Source: Branchipolynoe longqiensis
Lineage: Eukaryota > Annelida > Polychaeta > Phyllodocida > Polynoidae
Direction of reading: 5' to 3'
Length of the DNA: 64,000 bases
Assembly (NCBI GenBank): GCA_030323885.1
Contig: JASIRB010002297.1
Location: 51,272-115,271, forward strand
Within the stretch, counting starts at the first letter, position 1; every line of letters begins with the position of its first letter. Of the stretch, positions 22,730-34,019 are shown piece after piece. The notes beneath the pieces are model-generated. The model was not told where the DNA came from. It worked only from the letters and a program-made list of their open reading frames with translations, and did not search any database. The position numbers were made by a program, and so were the translations under genes.

Positions 22730-23055
22730 AGAAAGCACGTGGTAGATTGAATATTTGGTAGTTATAATTTATTCAATAGAATTGACCAATTACAGGGAAG
22801 AACACCACGGATGGCACGACGGAGACGTGGACGTCTGAGTGATTCGGTTCATTTAACGAGAAATTCTTTGTTTCTGCGCCACTAACGAATAACAACTGCG
22901 CCAGACTTAACCGTTGTACTAATACAAAGATAGTACAAGTCGACAGGTCCAGATATACTCGACAGGGTTTCGCAAAGTTTAATCATAAGAATTGATGGCA
23001 TTCATTAGTAAACTTGCACCATTTGGAACATGTTGGTATGTAAGTTGCGCCAGTA
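22730..23055 (+). repeat. Dispersed repeat B, copy 1
   Basis: Homologous in opposite orientation to 34785-35110: shared AGTGGCGCA/TGCGCCACTAA, AAACAAAGAATT, CAGACGTCC, TCCAATCA/TGACCAATTA and the GTCGACAG block. In both places it lies downstream of Gypsy pol sequence, so it may be a 3' element end or LTR of another Gypsy family. That is not proven. Confidence 0.6.
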
Positions 23056-23444
23056 ATTAAGTTAGTAATGCTGTATTCTTGCTGGATTTGACAGTTCATG
23101 TGGATGAATTGTATAGAATGGATAAATTAATATTAACATGGTCACAAATTGTATAGACATTGACTTGTGCATCCATGTACTAATATAATATTGTTATTCT
23201 ACCGTGACATAGAGCGAAAAAGGTACACCTGTGGTGACTGGATGTCACACTAACAAATAACAAGTCCATTTTTTTCCCATAGCCTTTTCTATTTATCTAA
23301 GTTAATTTTTAGTATGCCTTAGTATTATGTAGCATGACGTAAAACAGGTCTTACTCTTTAGCTACTGGAAAACGCTAAATTTCGTCACATGAATGACGGA
23401 AATGCTACATTTGCTAAGACTTTGGGATGTTATATTTTTGATAA
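23056..23444. other. AT-rich DNA, nothing recognised
   Basis: No gene or repeat recognised. Confidence 0.4.
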
Positions 23445-23780
23445 ACCGGGCGCGGTGGCCGAATCGGTAGAGCACAGGTCGCGCGTGCGGAAGATCGGGA
23501 GTTCGCAAGTTCGGTTCCCGGTCGAGTCAAACCAATGACTTAAAAATTGATACTTGTCGCTTCCTAGCCTGGTGCTCGGCATTATTAGGATAGGGCAAGG
23601 TCTGGTTAGCTCAGTGTCAGGATAATGTGACTGGATGGGATATTGGATCATGATGCTGGCGGCCTGATTTCCCAGTGGGGCAGCACTACAAAATTGCAAT
23701 GAGTGCATACTGTCACAAGTTGGTACCCGTCCTGATATGACCTTAAATGTTGCTAGGACATAAAACAACAAACATTTTTG
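23445..23780 (+). repeat. tRNA-derived SINE, second family, copy 1
   Basis: A tRNA-like head: A box TGGCCGAATCGGTAGAGCA (23457-23475) and B box GTTCGGTTCCCGG (about 23510-23522). The body contains TGCTCGGCATTATTAGGATA and TCAGTGTCAGGATAATGTGA. The tail is ATATGACCTTAAATGTTGCT then GGACATAAAACAACAAAC. The same layout occurs at 59884-60205. RNA polymerase III transcription is expected from the internal boxes. Confidence 0.8.
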
Positions 23781-25940
23781 AAAAGGATAGATCAAGCAGT
23801 TCTAAGAATTGACACTATTAAAGCGGATTAAATGCAAATAATCAAAGATGTTATATATTTCGTTTTCAGACACACCATTGAAAAAGCATTATCTATTCTT
23901 AATCTTATTCTTTGGATCATGGAAAACCTAAAAATGCTTAAAATAGCACATTGATTTCGCATTACCGTAATAATCATAGTAGAATTCTCGAAGGCTAAAA
24001 ATCTGTTCTATACTACTAATATAGGCATTGTTTTCTAACTCGACACACTCGATTGCGAGAAAAGCCGGATGCATAGGGTCGATAGAGCGAATCTATTCGG
24101 TGAGCGTAAACCTTTCGCGAGTATACAGTAAGGTCTATAAGAAATCTGATGCGCGAGGCGGGAGTCTATTTCTTATCGGGTGTCTACGGGCGACACACGT
24201 GAAGCACTAAAACATATTTATTCAGCGTGTATGAAGCAGTTTTTACAGACAATTCACCTAGGCATGCAGCTAAATTAGACATAACATGATTGACATGATA
24301 GATTTGTCTTTAAATGTCGATAATCTGCGTGCTGGTTGAAGAAGGATCAGCGGGAGCATTTCGTCATTGACTGGATCTATAAGAAAGTCCAGGTCATATG
24401 TGTTTGTGCTAATAAATGCATTTACTAAAGAACTATGATACTTAGAGCATAACATAGCTAAGACATCTAAAGTATCTATTCTATGTTATTATGTGTATTA
24501 CAGTACATATAAATGATTATGAAATTATTAAATAAGACATTTAAATTAACTTTTAAAACATTTGTTATTTTCTAGTGAGAAATTTATTCTATATGTTCAA
24601 ACAAACAAACAAAAATAAACAAACAAAAATTATTTATTTAAAAATAAAAATATATAATGTTCTTGATGGTGATTCCTATGTATTAAAAACCTAAGCAGAG
24701 AGTTAATACTTGTAGACTACCATGTGAACTATAGGGAAGGACTTTCTGATCCATATGTTCAAGGCAGAAATCTCTAGGGCTACAGAGTGAAAGAGCTGAT
24801 GGAATTTAAGTAACTCTTGGTAGCTCGGATGATTTTCTGACCCTATGTTTAGGACTCTTGTGGAAGTTTGAATTTATATTAAACTCTTCAAAAATATTCC
24901 GCTAAGCAAAAACATTAGTTGAACGTCTGGACATTTAGAGTAATGTCTGACGTGAAGATCTTTTTCATTTAGTACAAAGTGATCTGCAAGATTCTTCCTT
25001 TTTTCCCTATTGTTTGTTGAGCAAGACATGATTTGCTTTCTACTGCTTATCAAGTGGAGAAGATACCTGGAGAGGTAACAGTAATACCTAGGGTATTGAA
25101 TGAACTAAATTATTTTCACAAAAGCGACTGTTCATTGGGAGGTCAGCTGAAATAATCATAGGGATTTCACAATTTTTTTAAACATATATGATATTGTCAT
25201 TTTACAAGAACGAGATTGTACAAATCTCAGCTATAAGTTGAACTAATATATGCATTTTTTTTATGTGATCTTCAGCATTTATTTGTTACCAATGATCAGA
25301 ATTTTTTAGAGGTGAACTGAGTTAACACAGTTAGTCTTAGAAATGTGATTATTATTTTTTATCATATACTTATTAAATTTATCTAAAGGTGAACTAGGCA
25401 TAGTTAAACCTATGATGATTATTATGTATGATGATATTCACATATTTGACTTGAGGAAGTGAGACTGATTTTCATCATGGTGCAGAGTGAAATAGGAGTA
25501 ACTGATGGCAGTAAGACAAGAACTCTGAACTATTGGGGAATGACTTTCTGATCAATATGATACGGGCAGAACTACCTTACTCTGTACCCTATGTCATGAC
25601 AGATAGATGCATTTATGTTCATTTGTTATTTTGGAATAGGCAAGGCAGAAAGTTTTTTTGTTTTGTTTATATATATTTCTTTAACTTCAGGAAGTGAGCC
25701 TGAAGGTTTCAGGGCTGAAGAGTAAATTAACATATATATTCTTTTGAGATCATAAGCCACTTTTTTAATATATCATACTATTACTATAAATTAAATAATA
25801 ATACTGAAGCTATATAGGCTTTGCACACCTATATTACATTGCAAAAATGTTTTGCTATTGATGATATAAAATGATACAAGATAGATGACTAATCACTCAA
25901 TTCTTTCAGGTTTGACAAGGATTCCTTGAACAATAATTTC
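23781..25940. other. AT-rich non-coding DNA
   Basis: No gene recognised. The segment 24420-24620 is an inverted relative of 32080-32275 (shared blocks around AAGACATTTAAATTAACTTT and TTTTCTAGTGAGAAATTTAT). An (AAAC)n patch lies at 24599-24632. Confidence 0.5.
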
Positions 25941-25949
25941 ATTTAAATA

Positions 25950-26465
25950 ATTATGAAAAGATATAATGTTGGATATTATCATTTTTGTCATGAAATATCA
26001 TAGACCTAGGGTTGTCATGAACGGTTATTCACTTGAAATTCATGTGTGTGGACTATTAACATTATGGTCATGAGATGTGTTTCATATTGAAATGTCCTAG
26101 ACAGGGTTGTCATGAAAGGTTATTCAATTGAAAAATCATGTACATATAAAATGTTGAATATAACCATGTTGCATGAAAGGGTTCATTTGAAAATTCATTG
26201 ACATACAAAATGATTTGAATATTGCATGTGTTCATAAAAGTTGATTCATTTGAAAACTAAATGATATAATGTTGGATGTTATCATTATTGTCATGAAATG
26301 TCATAGACAGGGTTGTCATGATAGTTGTTTCATTTGCAATGCATGAACATAATTTGGTTGAATGTTATTAATATTGCATGGAGATGTGGTTCATATGAAA
26401 ATTCATGAAGGTAGAATATTAGCATTATTGTCATGATATGTGTTTCCTATTGAAATGTCCTAGAC
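25950..26465 (+). repeat. AT-rich satellite, left block
   Basis: Degenerate units of roughly 70-80 bp containing ATGTTGGATATTATCATT, TTGTCATGAAA and TTCATTTGAAAATTCATG. The same units, in the same orientation, resume at 29590-29955 after 3.1 kb of unrelated DNA. Confidence 0.75.
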
Positions 26466-27340
26466 ATCAGGATCGACGACGTCGGCGATGGGTTTGGCTA
26501 AGTCACCGAGGGGGGTCAGGGGGGAGGGTGGGGGCAGGGAGGGGAGGGGGGGAGGAGGCACGGTTGTCGTGACGGAGAGGGAGCTGGAAGTCCGCGGTGT
26601 AGGAGGGGAGGGCGCCAGAGGGCGAGGGGGGGGGGGAGGGTCCGGCGGGGAGGCCGGGGAGGTGGTGGAGGTAGGCGGTGTCGCCGGGGGAGGCGGCGAG
26701 GGCGGCGGCAGGGATGATGGTGGGGTGCGGTGGTGGTGGAACACTGCTGGCGGGGAGAAGGAGGGGTGGCGGGGGCGGTGGTGGTGAAGCACTGCTGGCG
26801 GGGAGAGGGAGGGGCGGCAGGGCGAGCAGGGGCGGTGGTGGTGAGACACTGCTGGCGGGGAGCGGGGGGGTTACGTAACGGGCTTTGGGAAGCGGCGGGT
26901 TGGCGTTGGCCCGGGGGAGGGTTATGTAACCAGCCGGAGGAGATGAGAGGGCCTACGGCGCGGGGGGGGTCCCCCGGGTGTTGCGTGGGCCCCGAAGGTG
27001 GGCCGGGGGGTGCCCTGTGAGAGGGCGGTGGACTTCCGGTCGCTGAATTGCTGCTTCCGGTGTTGGGCCGTTGAAAGGGCGGCTTGTGACGTCAGAGGGA
27101 TGACGCTGACGTGTGTATCGGCGGCAGATGGTCGGGGGATGTGAGGAGCCCTCCCGGGAGGGGGGTCGCCGCTGGGAGCGGTTGGTGCTCGGGCTACGTG
27201 GGGGGGGGGGGGGGGGGCGGGCGATGGGCCGGTCCCTCCTGGTGCGCGCCTCGCCCGAGCCGGGTGGGCTGGTCGCCGCCGACGGACTAAAAATCCGCCG
27301 CGGGGGCGGCTGAGGCGCGTTCCCAGGGGCGCTTTGTGTT
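26466..27340. other. GC-rich low-complexity block
   Basis: A sharp change from AT-rich satellite to G-rich sequence. It holds three copies of a 46-55 bp unit with ACTGCTGGCGGGGAGA (26740-26867) and a 14-base G run near 27201. Long ORFs on both strands are only Gly/Arg- or Pro/Ser-rich, with no domain. It may be the GC-rich 3' flank of the Harbinger-type gene to its right. Confidence 0.55.
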
Positions 27341-27584
27341 GCACATAACGCTCATAACGGATGTGGAGCGGCTGTATGGGCAGAGGCTGAGGCTGAAAAT
27401 GTGGCTGCGCCGTGTACTACTGCCCATACTCCCGTGTCTGCGACGCCCAGGGTGATGCCGGTGGTAGCTGGTGAGTCCACTGGTGGGGTTGTGGCTGGTA
27501 CAAGTAACTTGTTGATGGCGCACAACTCACAGGAGCCGGTGCAGCCACATGAGCCGCTGCAGCCACAGGAGCCTGAAGGCCTTG

Positions 27585-27935
27585 TTACCATTGGCAATCC
27601 GCCTCCAACCCCTGCGACAAGAACCGGTGGATCGCCGCCCATGTCTCCACAAACCACTCCTCCGGCATCGTCATGAGCATGTCGTGGACATAGTTGGCGG
27701 CGCGCTGCGTTATTGCCGGTGTAGAAGGCGGCTGCATGACCTTGAGCATGTTCCCAGACTCCTCGAACCTCTTCTGGATTGCAGCGAGGTGGTTCGCGTC
27801 GTCTGTGGCTGAGCGTTTCCCCTTCCCCTTTCTCCGCTCTCGGACTGGAGCGGGAGGAGTGGCGGTAAGGTCCTCCTCCATTCCCACATCCAGATCCGTG
27901 CCGACATTCTCCTCAGCCTCTATGGCAGTGGCCAC
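27585..27935 (-). pseudogene. MADF-type Harbinger accessory protein, exon 2
   Basis: Begins at a consensus acceptor (TCTTGCAG) with VATAIEAEENVGTDLDVG and includes KRSATDDANHLAAIQKRF and a Trp-rich end, stopping at 27585. The frame joins exon 1 in phase 0 across a 341-bp intron (27936-28276). This C-terminal half probably mediates protein contacts, as in the Myb/MADF-like second protein of PIF/Harbinger transposons. The exon itself is uninterrupted. Confidence 0.6.
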
Positions 27936-28276
27936 CTGCAAGACACAATAATATAATAAGATAAGTAACATGAATGCAAATCAATGTATCAACAAAAGAT
28001 GTAAACAACACAAGTCAACAATAAAGCACAGATATTTAACGATAAATGATCAAGATTCATTACGTAAATACCATATATCGATTGTGGACTTCTCGAAATA
28101 ATGATAACATCACAACAAGTCAACAATAAAGAACAAATATATAACAGTAAACAATTAACTTAACATTAATTACCTAAATAACATGTATCAGTTTTTCGAC
28201 TTCTCCAGAATATTCGGGGTTTTACGAGAATCCTAACACCCACACTAGTCAGAAGGATAAAAGATTAGGTACTTAC
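27936..28276 (-). other. Intron of the MADF-type gene
   Basis: The donor GTAAGTACC reads leftward from 28276 and the acceptor TTGTGTCTTGCAG ends at 27936. The intron is AT-rich, unlike its exons, and phase 0. Confidence 0.65.
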
Positions 28277-29002
28277 AGTTCTGCAGGGCTCCGGGCAGTG
28301 ACGGACGACGGACCGCAGGAAACCAAACTTCTGCATGATCCACTGCTCCCTCTCAGTCAGTACCGGCAGTCCGTCCCTTCTTTTTTTTGTGGAGGCGCGT
28401 GTTGGTGTCCCGGAGTGACTTGAACCACTACTGGAGATGGAGGGATGTCCTCCCCAACAGCATCGCCTGGTCCTCAAACATCTTCCCCTTCCTGTCCGAG
28501 CGGTGGTAGTCTGTCATCTTGACATTCCAGATGACTTGATTCTCCTGCAGGAAGTCGAGCATCTGGTCCTCCTCGAAGAGCGGCAGAGAACAGTCGCTCT
28601 TCTTGGCCCTCCTTCTCTTGGCAGAGGAGAGGCGGAGGTGCTGGTGGAGGCTGCGGCGGAGGTAGTGGAGACGATGGACGGCACCCATGAGCTGCCCCGA
28701 GAAGCAGGAGATGGGGAGCTGGAGCGTGGCCGCCACTGGCGCGTCGTCTGCGTCTCCACTTCCATCTCCATCTCTTCCAATGCAGAGTGGTGTTGTGGAG
28801 AGGGGTGTTGTGGAGAGGGGTGTTGTGGAGAGTGGTGTTGTGGAGAGTGGTGAGGTGAGGAGGCAGGTGAGGAGACTGGTGACAGTGTAGATGGTGAAGT
28901 AAGCATAATTTGCCTCTTCCTGCCTCTCCCATGGCCTAGTCCTCCTCCAGTTAGAGCAGCTCTGGAGGCTGGCGTACTAGCAGTGGTGTTCTTTGGTGGC
29001 AT
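28277..29002 (-). pseudogene. MADF-domain Harbinger accessory protein, exon 1, frameshifted
   Basis: ATG at 29002 opens a basic, Ser/Pro-rich N-terminus with SPQHHSPQHPSPQ repeats. The MADF-like DNA-binding domain follows in a second frame: EEDQMLDFLQENQVIWNVKM, TDYHRSDRKGKMFEDQAMLL, a stop, WFKSLRDTNTRLHKK, then in the first frame LPVLTEREQWIMQKFGFLR. MADF proteins typically recruit or position the transposase. Two frame changes (near 28640 and in the A8 run at about 28383) and one stop break the ORF. No DDE transposase is present in the window. Confidence 0.65.
28798..28860. repeat. 15-bp coding minisatellite in exon 1
   Basis: Five to six copies of GTGTTGTGGAGAGGG-like units, giving the SPQH(H/P) repeats in the minus-strand protein. 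Confidence 0.75.
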
Positions 29003-29079
29003 GGTAGTAGAGTGTGGAGAAAACAAATTCTCCAGGGTAATATATACCCTGGCAGCCACCGACCACATGACCCAATGGC

Positions 29080-29340
29080 GATAACATACGTCATTCCACG
29101 CTTTGCATACGCTACGCATAGGTTTCACGTAGGTTGTGCATATGCTACTCATAAGTTGATACGCTAGACATAGGTTCGCCATAGGTCGCCATAGGTCGCC
29201 ATAGCTTACGCTTACACTGGACCTGTCAATCACAACCGTTAACCCACATCACAGTACGCCGAGCATAGGTCGTATTACGCTTTGAATATGCCACCCTAGG
29301 CCTGCGGTTGGTTACTTATAGATTACGTATAGGTTTCGCA
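29080..29340 (-). mobile_element. Harbinger-like subterminal repeats (CATAGGT cluster)
   Basis: Motifs CATAGGT, CGTAGGTT and GCATATGC repeat, including a triple CGCCATAGGT. The same motif set lies at 9600-9780. It sits 5' of the MADF-type gene on the minus strand, as expected for the transposon end. No matching inverted terminus was found on the other side. Confidence 0.5.
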
Positions 29341-29589
29341 TACCCTTCAGATGACGCCAGGACTGCCCGATTCCCAGATAATGATAAACCTAGGGGAGAA
29401 TATCCTCATTTTCACTTTTTTCCCCAGAGACCACTTTCATCCCTGATGTCTTATTAAGCATTTGTTACCATATAGAAGGGAATATATACTGAGGCAATTT
29501 AATAGAACATGTTACTGTAGAAGCCTATGGTGTCAGAGTTTTGGCATGTTTGCTAAAATTAATTTGACATATTTGCACTTCAAATATAT

Positions 29590-29955
29590 CTCAATGGCCA
29601 TATTACATGAAAGGTTGGTTCACTTGAAAAATCATTGATGTACAAAATGTTGAATATTAGCTTTTGTTCATGAAAAAATTGGTTCATTTGAAAACTAATA
29701 GATATAATGTTGGATGTTATCATTATTGTCATGAAAGAATTGGTTCACTTGAAAATTCATTAACATAATTTGGTTAGAATATTATCAATATTGCATGAAA
29801 TTATAGTTGAATTGAAAAGTCATAGACATAAGGATGTCATGAAAGGTTATTCATTTGAAATTTCATAGCATGAATTGTTGAATATTGTCATTTATTTCAT
29901 GATAAAATTGTTTCAATTGAAAATTCATGGACATAAAATGTTGAACATTGCATTT
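29590..29955 (+). repeat. AT-rich satellite, right block
   Basis: Continues the repeat of 25950-26465 (ATGTTGAATATT, TTGTCATGAAA, TTCATTTGAAA) in the same orientation. The two blocks look like one array split by insertion. Confidence 0.7.
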
Positions 29956-31318
29956 ATTATCAAGCATATTATTAACCTGTGCTATCAGTGACATTGTTGA
30001 TGCTGTTCTGGGCATCTATTAATGATCTTTCGGCTGTAGATGCATATAGTTGTATAATCTATGGGTTGTAGATTTAAAATTTGAAAAATACTTGGATAAT
30101 TGTATTATTCTGAAACATTTTTATTGAATAGAAATCAGATAAATGATATTATAGACCGTTAATTTCTATGGATTGAAGAAGTCATCGGTTGCCTTTTCTT
30201 CTACGATTGGATTGATGTCATTAATATCACAGGACGATGCAGTAGTTCACTTGGAACACTCGCATATATACTAACTAGGTGCTTGGATCGACAACAACTA
30301 GCTAGAACTGGATATCATCAATATCAAAGGGTGATGCAGTAGTTCAAAGGGAACACTCACATATGTTTATTCAATGGAAGGTCGATGTTTCACCGATGGA
30401 AACAATTAACATAAAAAAATCAACGGCAACTGCTGGAGAACATCATGATACTGCTCCAGAATGGTTGAAACTTGAGCTAAAAGCTGGAGATCTATTATTA
30501 TATCATAATATAGATGAGAGCATCGTGATTTTGAAGTTCGAGCTGAACCACTGTCATTGGTTTGTTTACCTTTGACGCTAAGTTAACACTGTCGGTATAT
30601 GACATTCTGATTGTGATTATATTTGTTAGAACTGGGGTTTGATGTTTGACACTTGTTCAGGTGGTGCGAAAATACATTTTGATTCAATTTTTGCCTTTAT
30701 TTCTACTCAAAACGACTTATATTTGGTGAAATCAAAGAATTTGGTCTGGATTTGCAGGAAAATAGTCCGTAAAACTAGGTCATCGATCCAAACCGCTTAA
30801 GCCTTGTTTTCTCATAGTGATGTTAACTCGACGTCTTCAGGGTTCTTCTACTTGACAGTCGGTAAAACAAGAAAAAAAGGGAAAAGCGCATCGATGTTAG
30901 ACTAATTGATAGCAGACACCAAATCCGATAAGCACTAATGTAAGAGCGATGCTTTGAGACTGAAATGTACCTCTAGAGTGTCACATAGAACCTCTAGACA
31001 GTCACAAAGTGGAAAACTGGTCGGATTAATTTTAAAATGATGGCAAATTGTTCAGATGCTTCTTAAGACATATTAGATACCACAATTTATAAATTGTTCC
31101 AAACTCATTTAAAAATTGAGATTATAAAAAGAAAATAAATATTTTAGTAAATTATTTTATTCAAAGTCAGAAAACCTTATCCGTTAAAAAAACTATTTAA
31201 GCTATTATTCCTTATTGGTTAATGGAAATGATATGGGTAATATAAGTACAATGTAGTACTGTGCACTTCTTTCTATGCTGCTTGAGCAGGTGGTAAGAAG
31301 TGGAGGGGCGGAGTACGT
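29956..31318. other. AT-rich DNA, no recognised gene
   Basis: A 70-codon frame at 30363-30575 has no recognisable domain. A short local duplication (GATGCAGTAGTTCA) occurs at 30235-30249 and 30332-30346. Confidence 0.45.
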
Positions 31319-31899
31319 TGTAAAATATTCTGAAAAAACGCATTGGAGGAGAATGTGAAATGGTCTATAAAGGATTAGAAATGGTCTATAAAGGTAAATG
31401 ATGTATAGGGCCAGGAGCATGAATGTATTTATGTAGTTGCTGGTGACTCTTTACTTGTAGTCAATAGTCATTATGTATTAAATAGATAGTGTGAGAGGGG
31501 CACCACTGTTAGTGTGGAAGGAGCTCAAGAGCTATACTCACTACCACCTCCCCCCCCCCCCCCCCAACTGTGGGTCACGGATCACCACACACACACACAG
31601 CAAGGCAGGTGCAGGCCAAGCAGCCACAATGCATAGTGGTGATGGGTAGATCACAGTAGCCATGGTGACACAAGAATGCTTACTGTTCATTGGTGGACCT
31701 AGAAATGCTTGTTGTTGACTGGAGGTCATGGTCAGGTGGTATGCCATATCAGATTCATGTACAACTATATAATAATAAACCTGAGGGTGCAAGCTCTCAC
31801 TCTTTTGTCACTCTTTATACACTTCCTTTCTCTCCTTGCCTGTATTGATTTCCTATTAGCCTGCCTACACAACTAGAGCTGCCAGACAACGACTTTACA
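31319..31899 (+). repeat. Gypsy LTR, family A, isolated copy
   Basis: Starts TGTAAAATATTC and ends GACTTTACA, with a 16-base C run near 31550. Closest by eye to the LTR at 41260-41757. The sequence after it (TGGGGATACAG) resembles a decayed primer-binding site. No matching 5-bp flanks were found, so it is more likely a truncated 5' LTR than a clean solo LTR. Confidence 0.75.
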
Positions 31900-32480
31900 T
31901 GGGGATACAGAAAGATCAGTTCTGGCCCGGATCATAGGGATACAGACAAGCCGTCCTCTCATTGCTCATTGCCTATTGCTTATAGTAGCCTACTTATAGG
32001 TATTACTCTCTGTCTATGCAGTCTGTGAAATCCTTCAAAATATTATTTGTTTTTATTTTTAATATATATTTTTATAATATATATCATATTATTAAGTAAT
32101 ATAAATATATAGAATAAATCTCTTTTTAGAAAATAAAAGATATTTTTAAAAGTTAATTTAATCGTCTTATTTCATAATTTTATATTTATTCATATGTTTT
32201 GTAATACACATAATAATATGGAATAGATCTTCTAGATGTCTTAGTTAAGTTAGTTCATGTTTCTAGGTATCATAGTTATTTAGTTATGCTTTTATTAGAA
32301 TATATACATATGAATATAAACATGAACTAAGTTCCTTTCGATGAAGTAATGCCTATGCTTATCTTTTGTCAACTACAACAAAAATAATAGCATGCGTGAC
32401 AAAAGTTTCATGTCCATCATGGTTTGTTCAATTTAGCTTCACGCCATGGTGAATTGGTCGTAATGCTCGCATTGCGTTTG
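31900..32480. other. AT-rich DNA
   Basis: 32080-32275 is an inverted relative of 24420-24620. No gene seen. Confidence 0.5.
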
Positions 32481-32733
32481 ATTCGTGGCGAGGGAGGAGG
32501 ACGCCCCCCCTTCTCTCTCCCTCCTGCACCCCCGTTGGGATGCTGACATAACACCCCCCCCTCCCCCCCCCCCCCGCTTTCTCTCATCGGCCATTATAAC
32601 CAGCCGCCTAGCTGCTCTTAGCCAATCGCCTTCCCTCACCCTCCCTGCATGGACACCACTTTTTTCTTTTGGCTTTATTCCTCACTACGCCTCCACGCCC
32701 CCACGACTCCCCTCCAGGACTTAACACCGAGCC

Positions 32734-33420
32734 ATGCCCGCCACTGCACGAGCATGGGGCCGCCCCGCAGGCCATCGAGGATCACGTCGAGGGAGGAGCG
32801 CCTCCGCCGCCTCACCCGATGCTGACTCCGCGGCTTCATGGGCGTCCGCAGTGGAAGCCAGGATGGAAGCTCAGGCACTAGCTATGGAGAGCCTCACCGC
32901 CCTCGTGGAGGCGATGCCCGTCGCCCCTCACCGGTCGCCCGCCCCTGCACCGCCCCAGGGCACAGCCTAAGACGGCCTCGCCGACATCATCCAGGAGCTC
33001 GCCCTCGGGGCCAGAGGCCCCGCCCCCACGGCCCACCTCCTCTCCGCCCCTGCGACCTCACCTCAGGATGTCCACCCGCTGTACCGGCGGTACACGAGGC
33101 ACGGCGTCTACCCTACTCAGCAGGCCGCCTACGCAGCCCGCCTCCCACCTGCCCTGCATGCCGCCCCCGACCACACCCCCGCCCCGCCTCGAGAGGGGGC
33201 CGGAGGGGAAAGCACTAAAAAGGGGCGAGGCATCCATGGAGGTGTACAACCTCGCCCTCCGGATGCTCGAGTTTCACCAAGCTTTCCCCTCCGACTCCAT
33301 CCCCGGCCTCCTCACGGTGCAGCGAGACTGCATTACCCATCTGTGGCCGACCGTCCGACGCACCAGGGGGCTCCCGAGCTGCCGCCCCCCGTGCCGCATC
33401 CTTCCGCCCGGCTGCCCCAC
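32734..33420 (+). pseudogene. Gag-like region of the GC-rich DIRS element
   Basis: 32734-32970 encodes an Ala/Arg-rich N-terminus with a helical stretch (SAVEARMEAQALAMESLTAL). The frame 33068 onward contains MEVYNLALRMLEFHQAFPSD and LTVQRDCITHLWPTVRRTRG, which looks like a capsid-type helical domain. Assigned by position before the RT N-terminus. No Cys/His cluster is present, suggesting the deletion took the Gag 3' end. Confidence 0.5.
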
Positions 33421-33479
33421 AGACCCGAGCAACCCAGTCCGACCCGCGCACCCCCTACACCCGGGGGCATACAGGATCC

Positions 33480-33950
33480 CCTGCCACCCCACTTTCTCCC
33501 GGGACTACCAGACCCTCTGTGCTGCGAGCCTCCCCATTTTTTTGGCCGCCCGCATCCCCCTCTCCTCAGGCCTCCACATCCCCGCCTGGCGAAGCCGCCT
33601 TCGGGAGCACCCCGACAAAGACCTAGTCGACCTCCTCGACTTCGGCTTAGACTATTCAGCCAGCGACCCTCCCCGCCCCACCTACACCAACGACCGTGAG
33701 GCCCCGGAGCACCAGGTCCACCTCCGGGACTTCATAGCCACCGAGCTGGCCACAGTGCCCTCACAGACCCCTTCCTCACCCCTCCCTTCAACCCCTGGGC
33801 CCAGGTCTCGCCGATGATGGCCCGCCCCAAATCCGACCCCGGTAAGAGGCGGGTCATCGTCGACCTTTCCTACCCTCCCGGGGCCAGCTTGAACGCCGCG
33901 AGTACCTGGGTAGGGCTTACCGGCAACTCCGAGCAGACCCCCTCTCATGC
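33480..33950 (+). pseudogene. RT N-terminal segment of the GC-rich DIRS element
   Basis: HPDKDLVDLLDFGLDYSASD, PPRPTYTNDREAPEHQVHLR and DFIATELATV match the RT pre-palm segment of the 12.6-13.0 kb element. After a frame change MMARPKSDPGKRRVIVDLSY and PPGASLN give the first palm strand. It breaks off before any YxDD motif. Confidence 0.65.
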
Positions 33951-34019
33951 CCCCTATATGGGATCGCCTTTGAGGGGGCCACATACTACCGGATGCTACG
34001 GCAGTCCAGCCTCCTCTCT

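Noticed and set aside
23445..23525. Genuine tRNA gene
   Set aside because: A and B boxes are present but no cloverleaf is complete, and the head continues into a SINE body shared with 59.9 kb.
26460..27344. Gly/Arg- and Pro-rich ORFs
   Set aside because: Low-complexity GC-rich DNA without any recognisable domain.
30363..30575. 70-codon ORF as a small host gene
   Set aside because: No recognisable domain, splice signals or conservation evidence.
31319..31899. Clean solo LTR
   Set aside because: Flanking bases do not match as a target duplication, and a primer-binding-like remnant follows.
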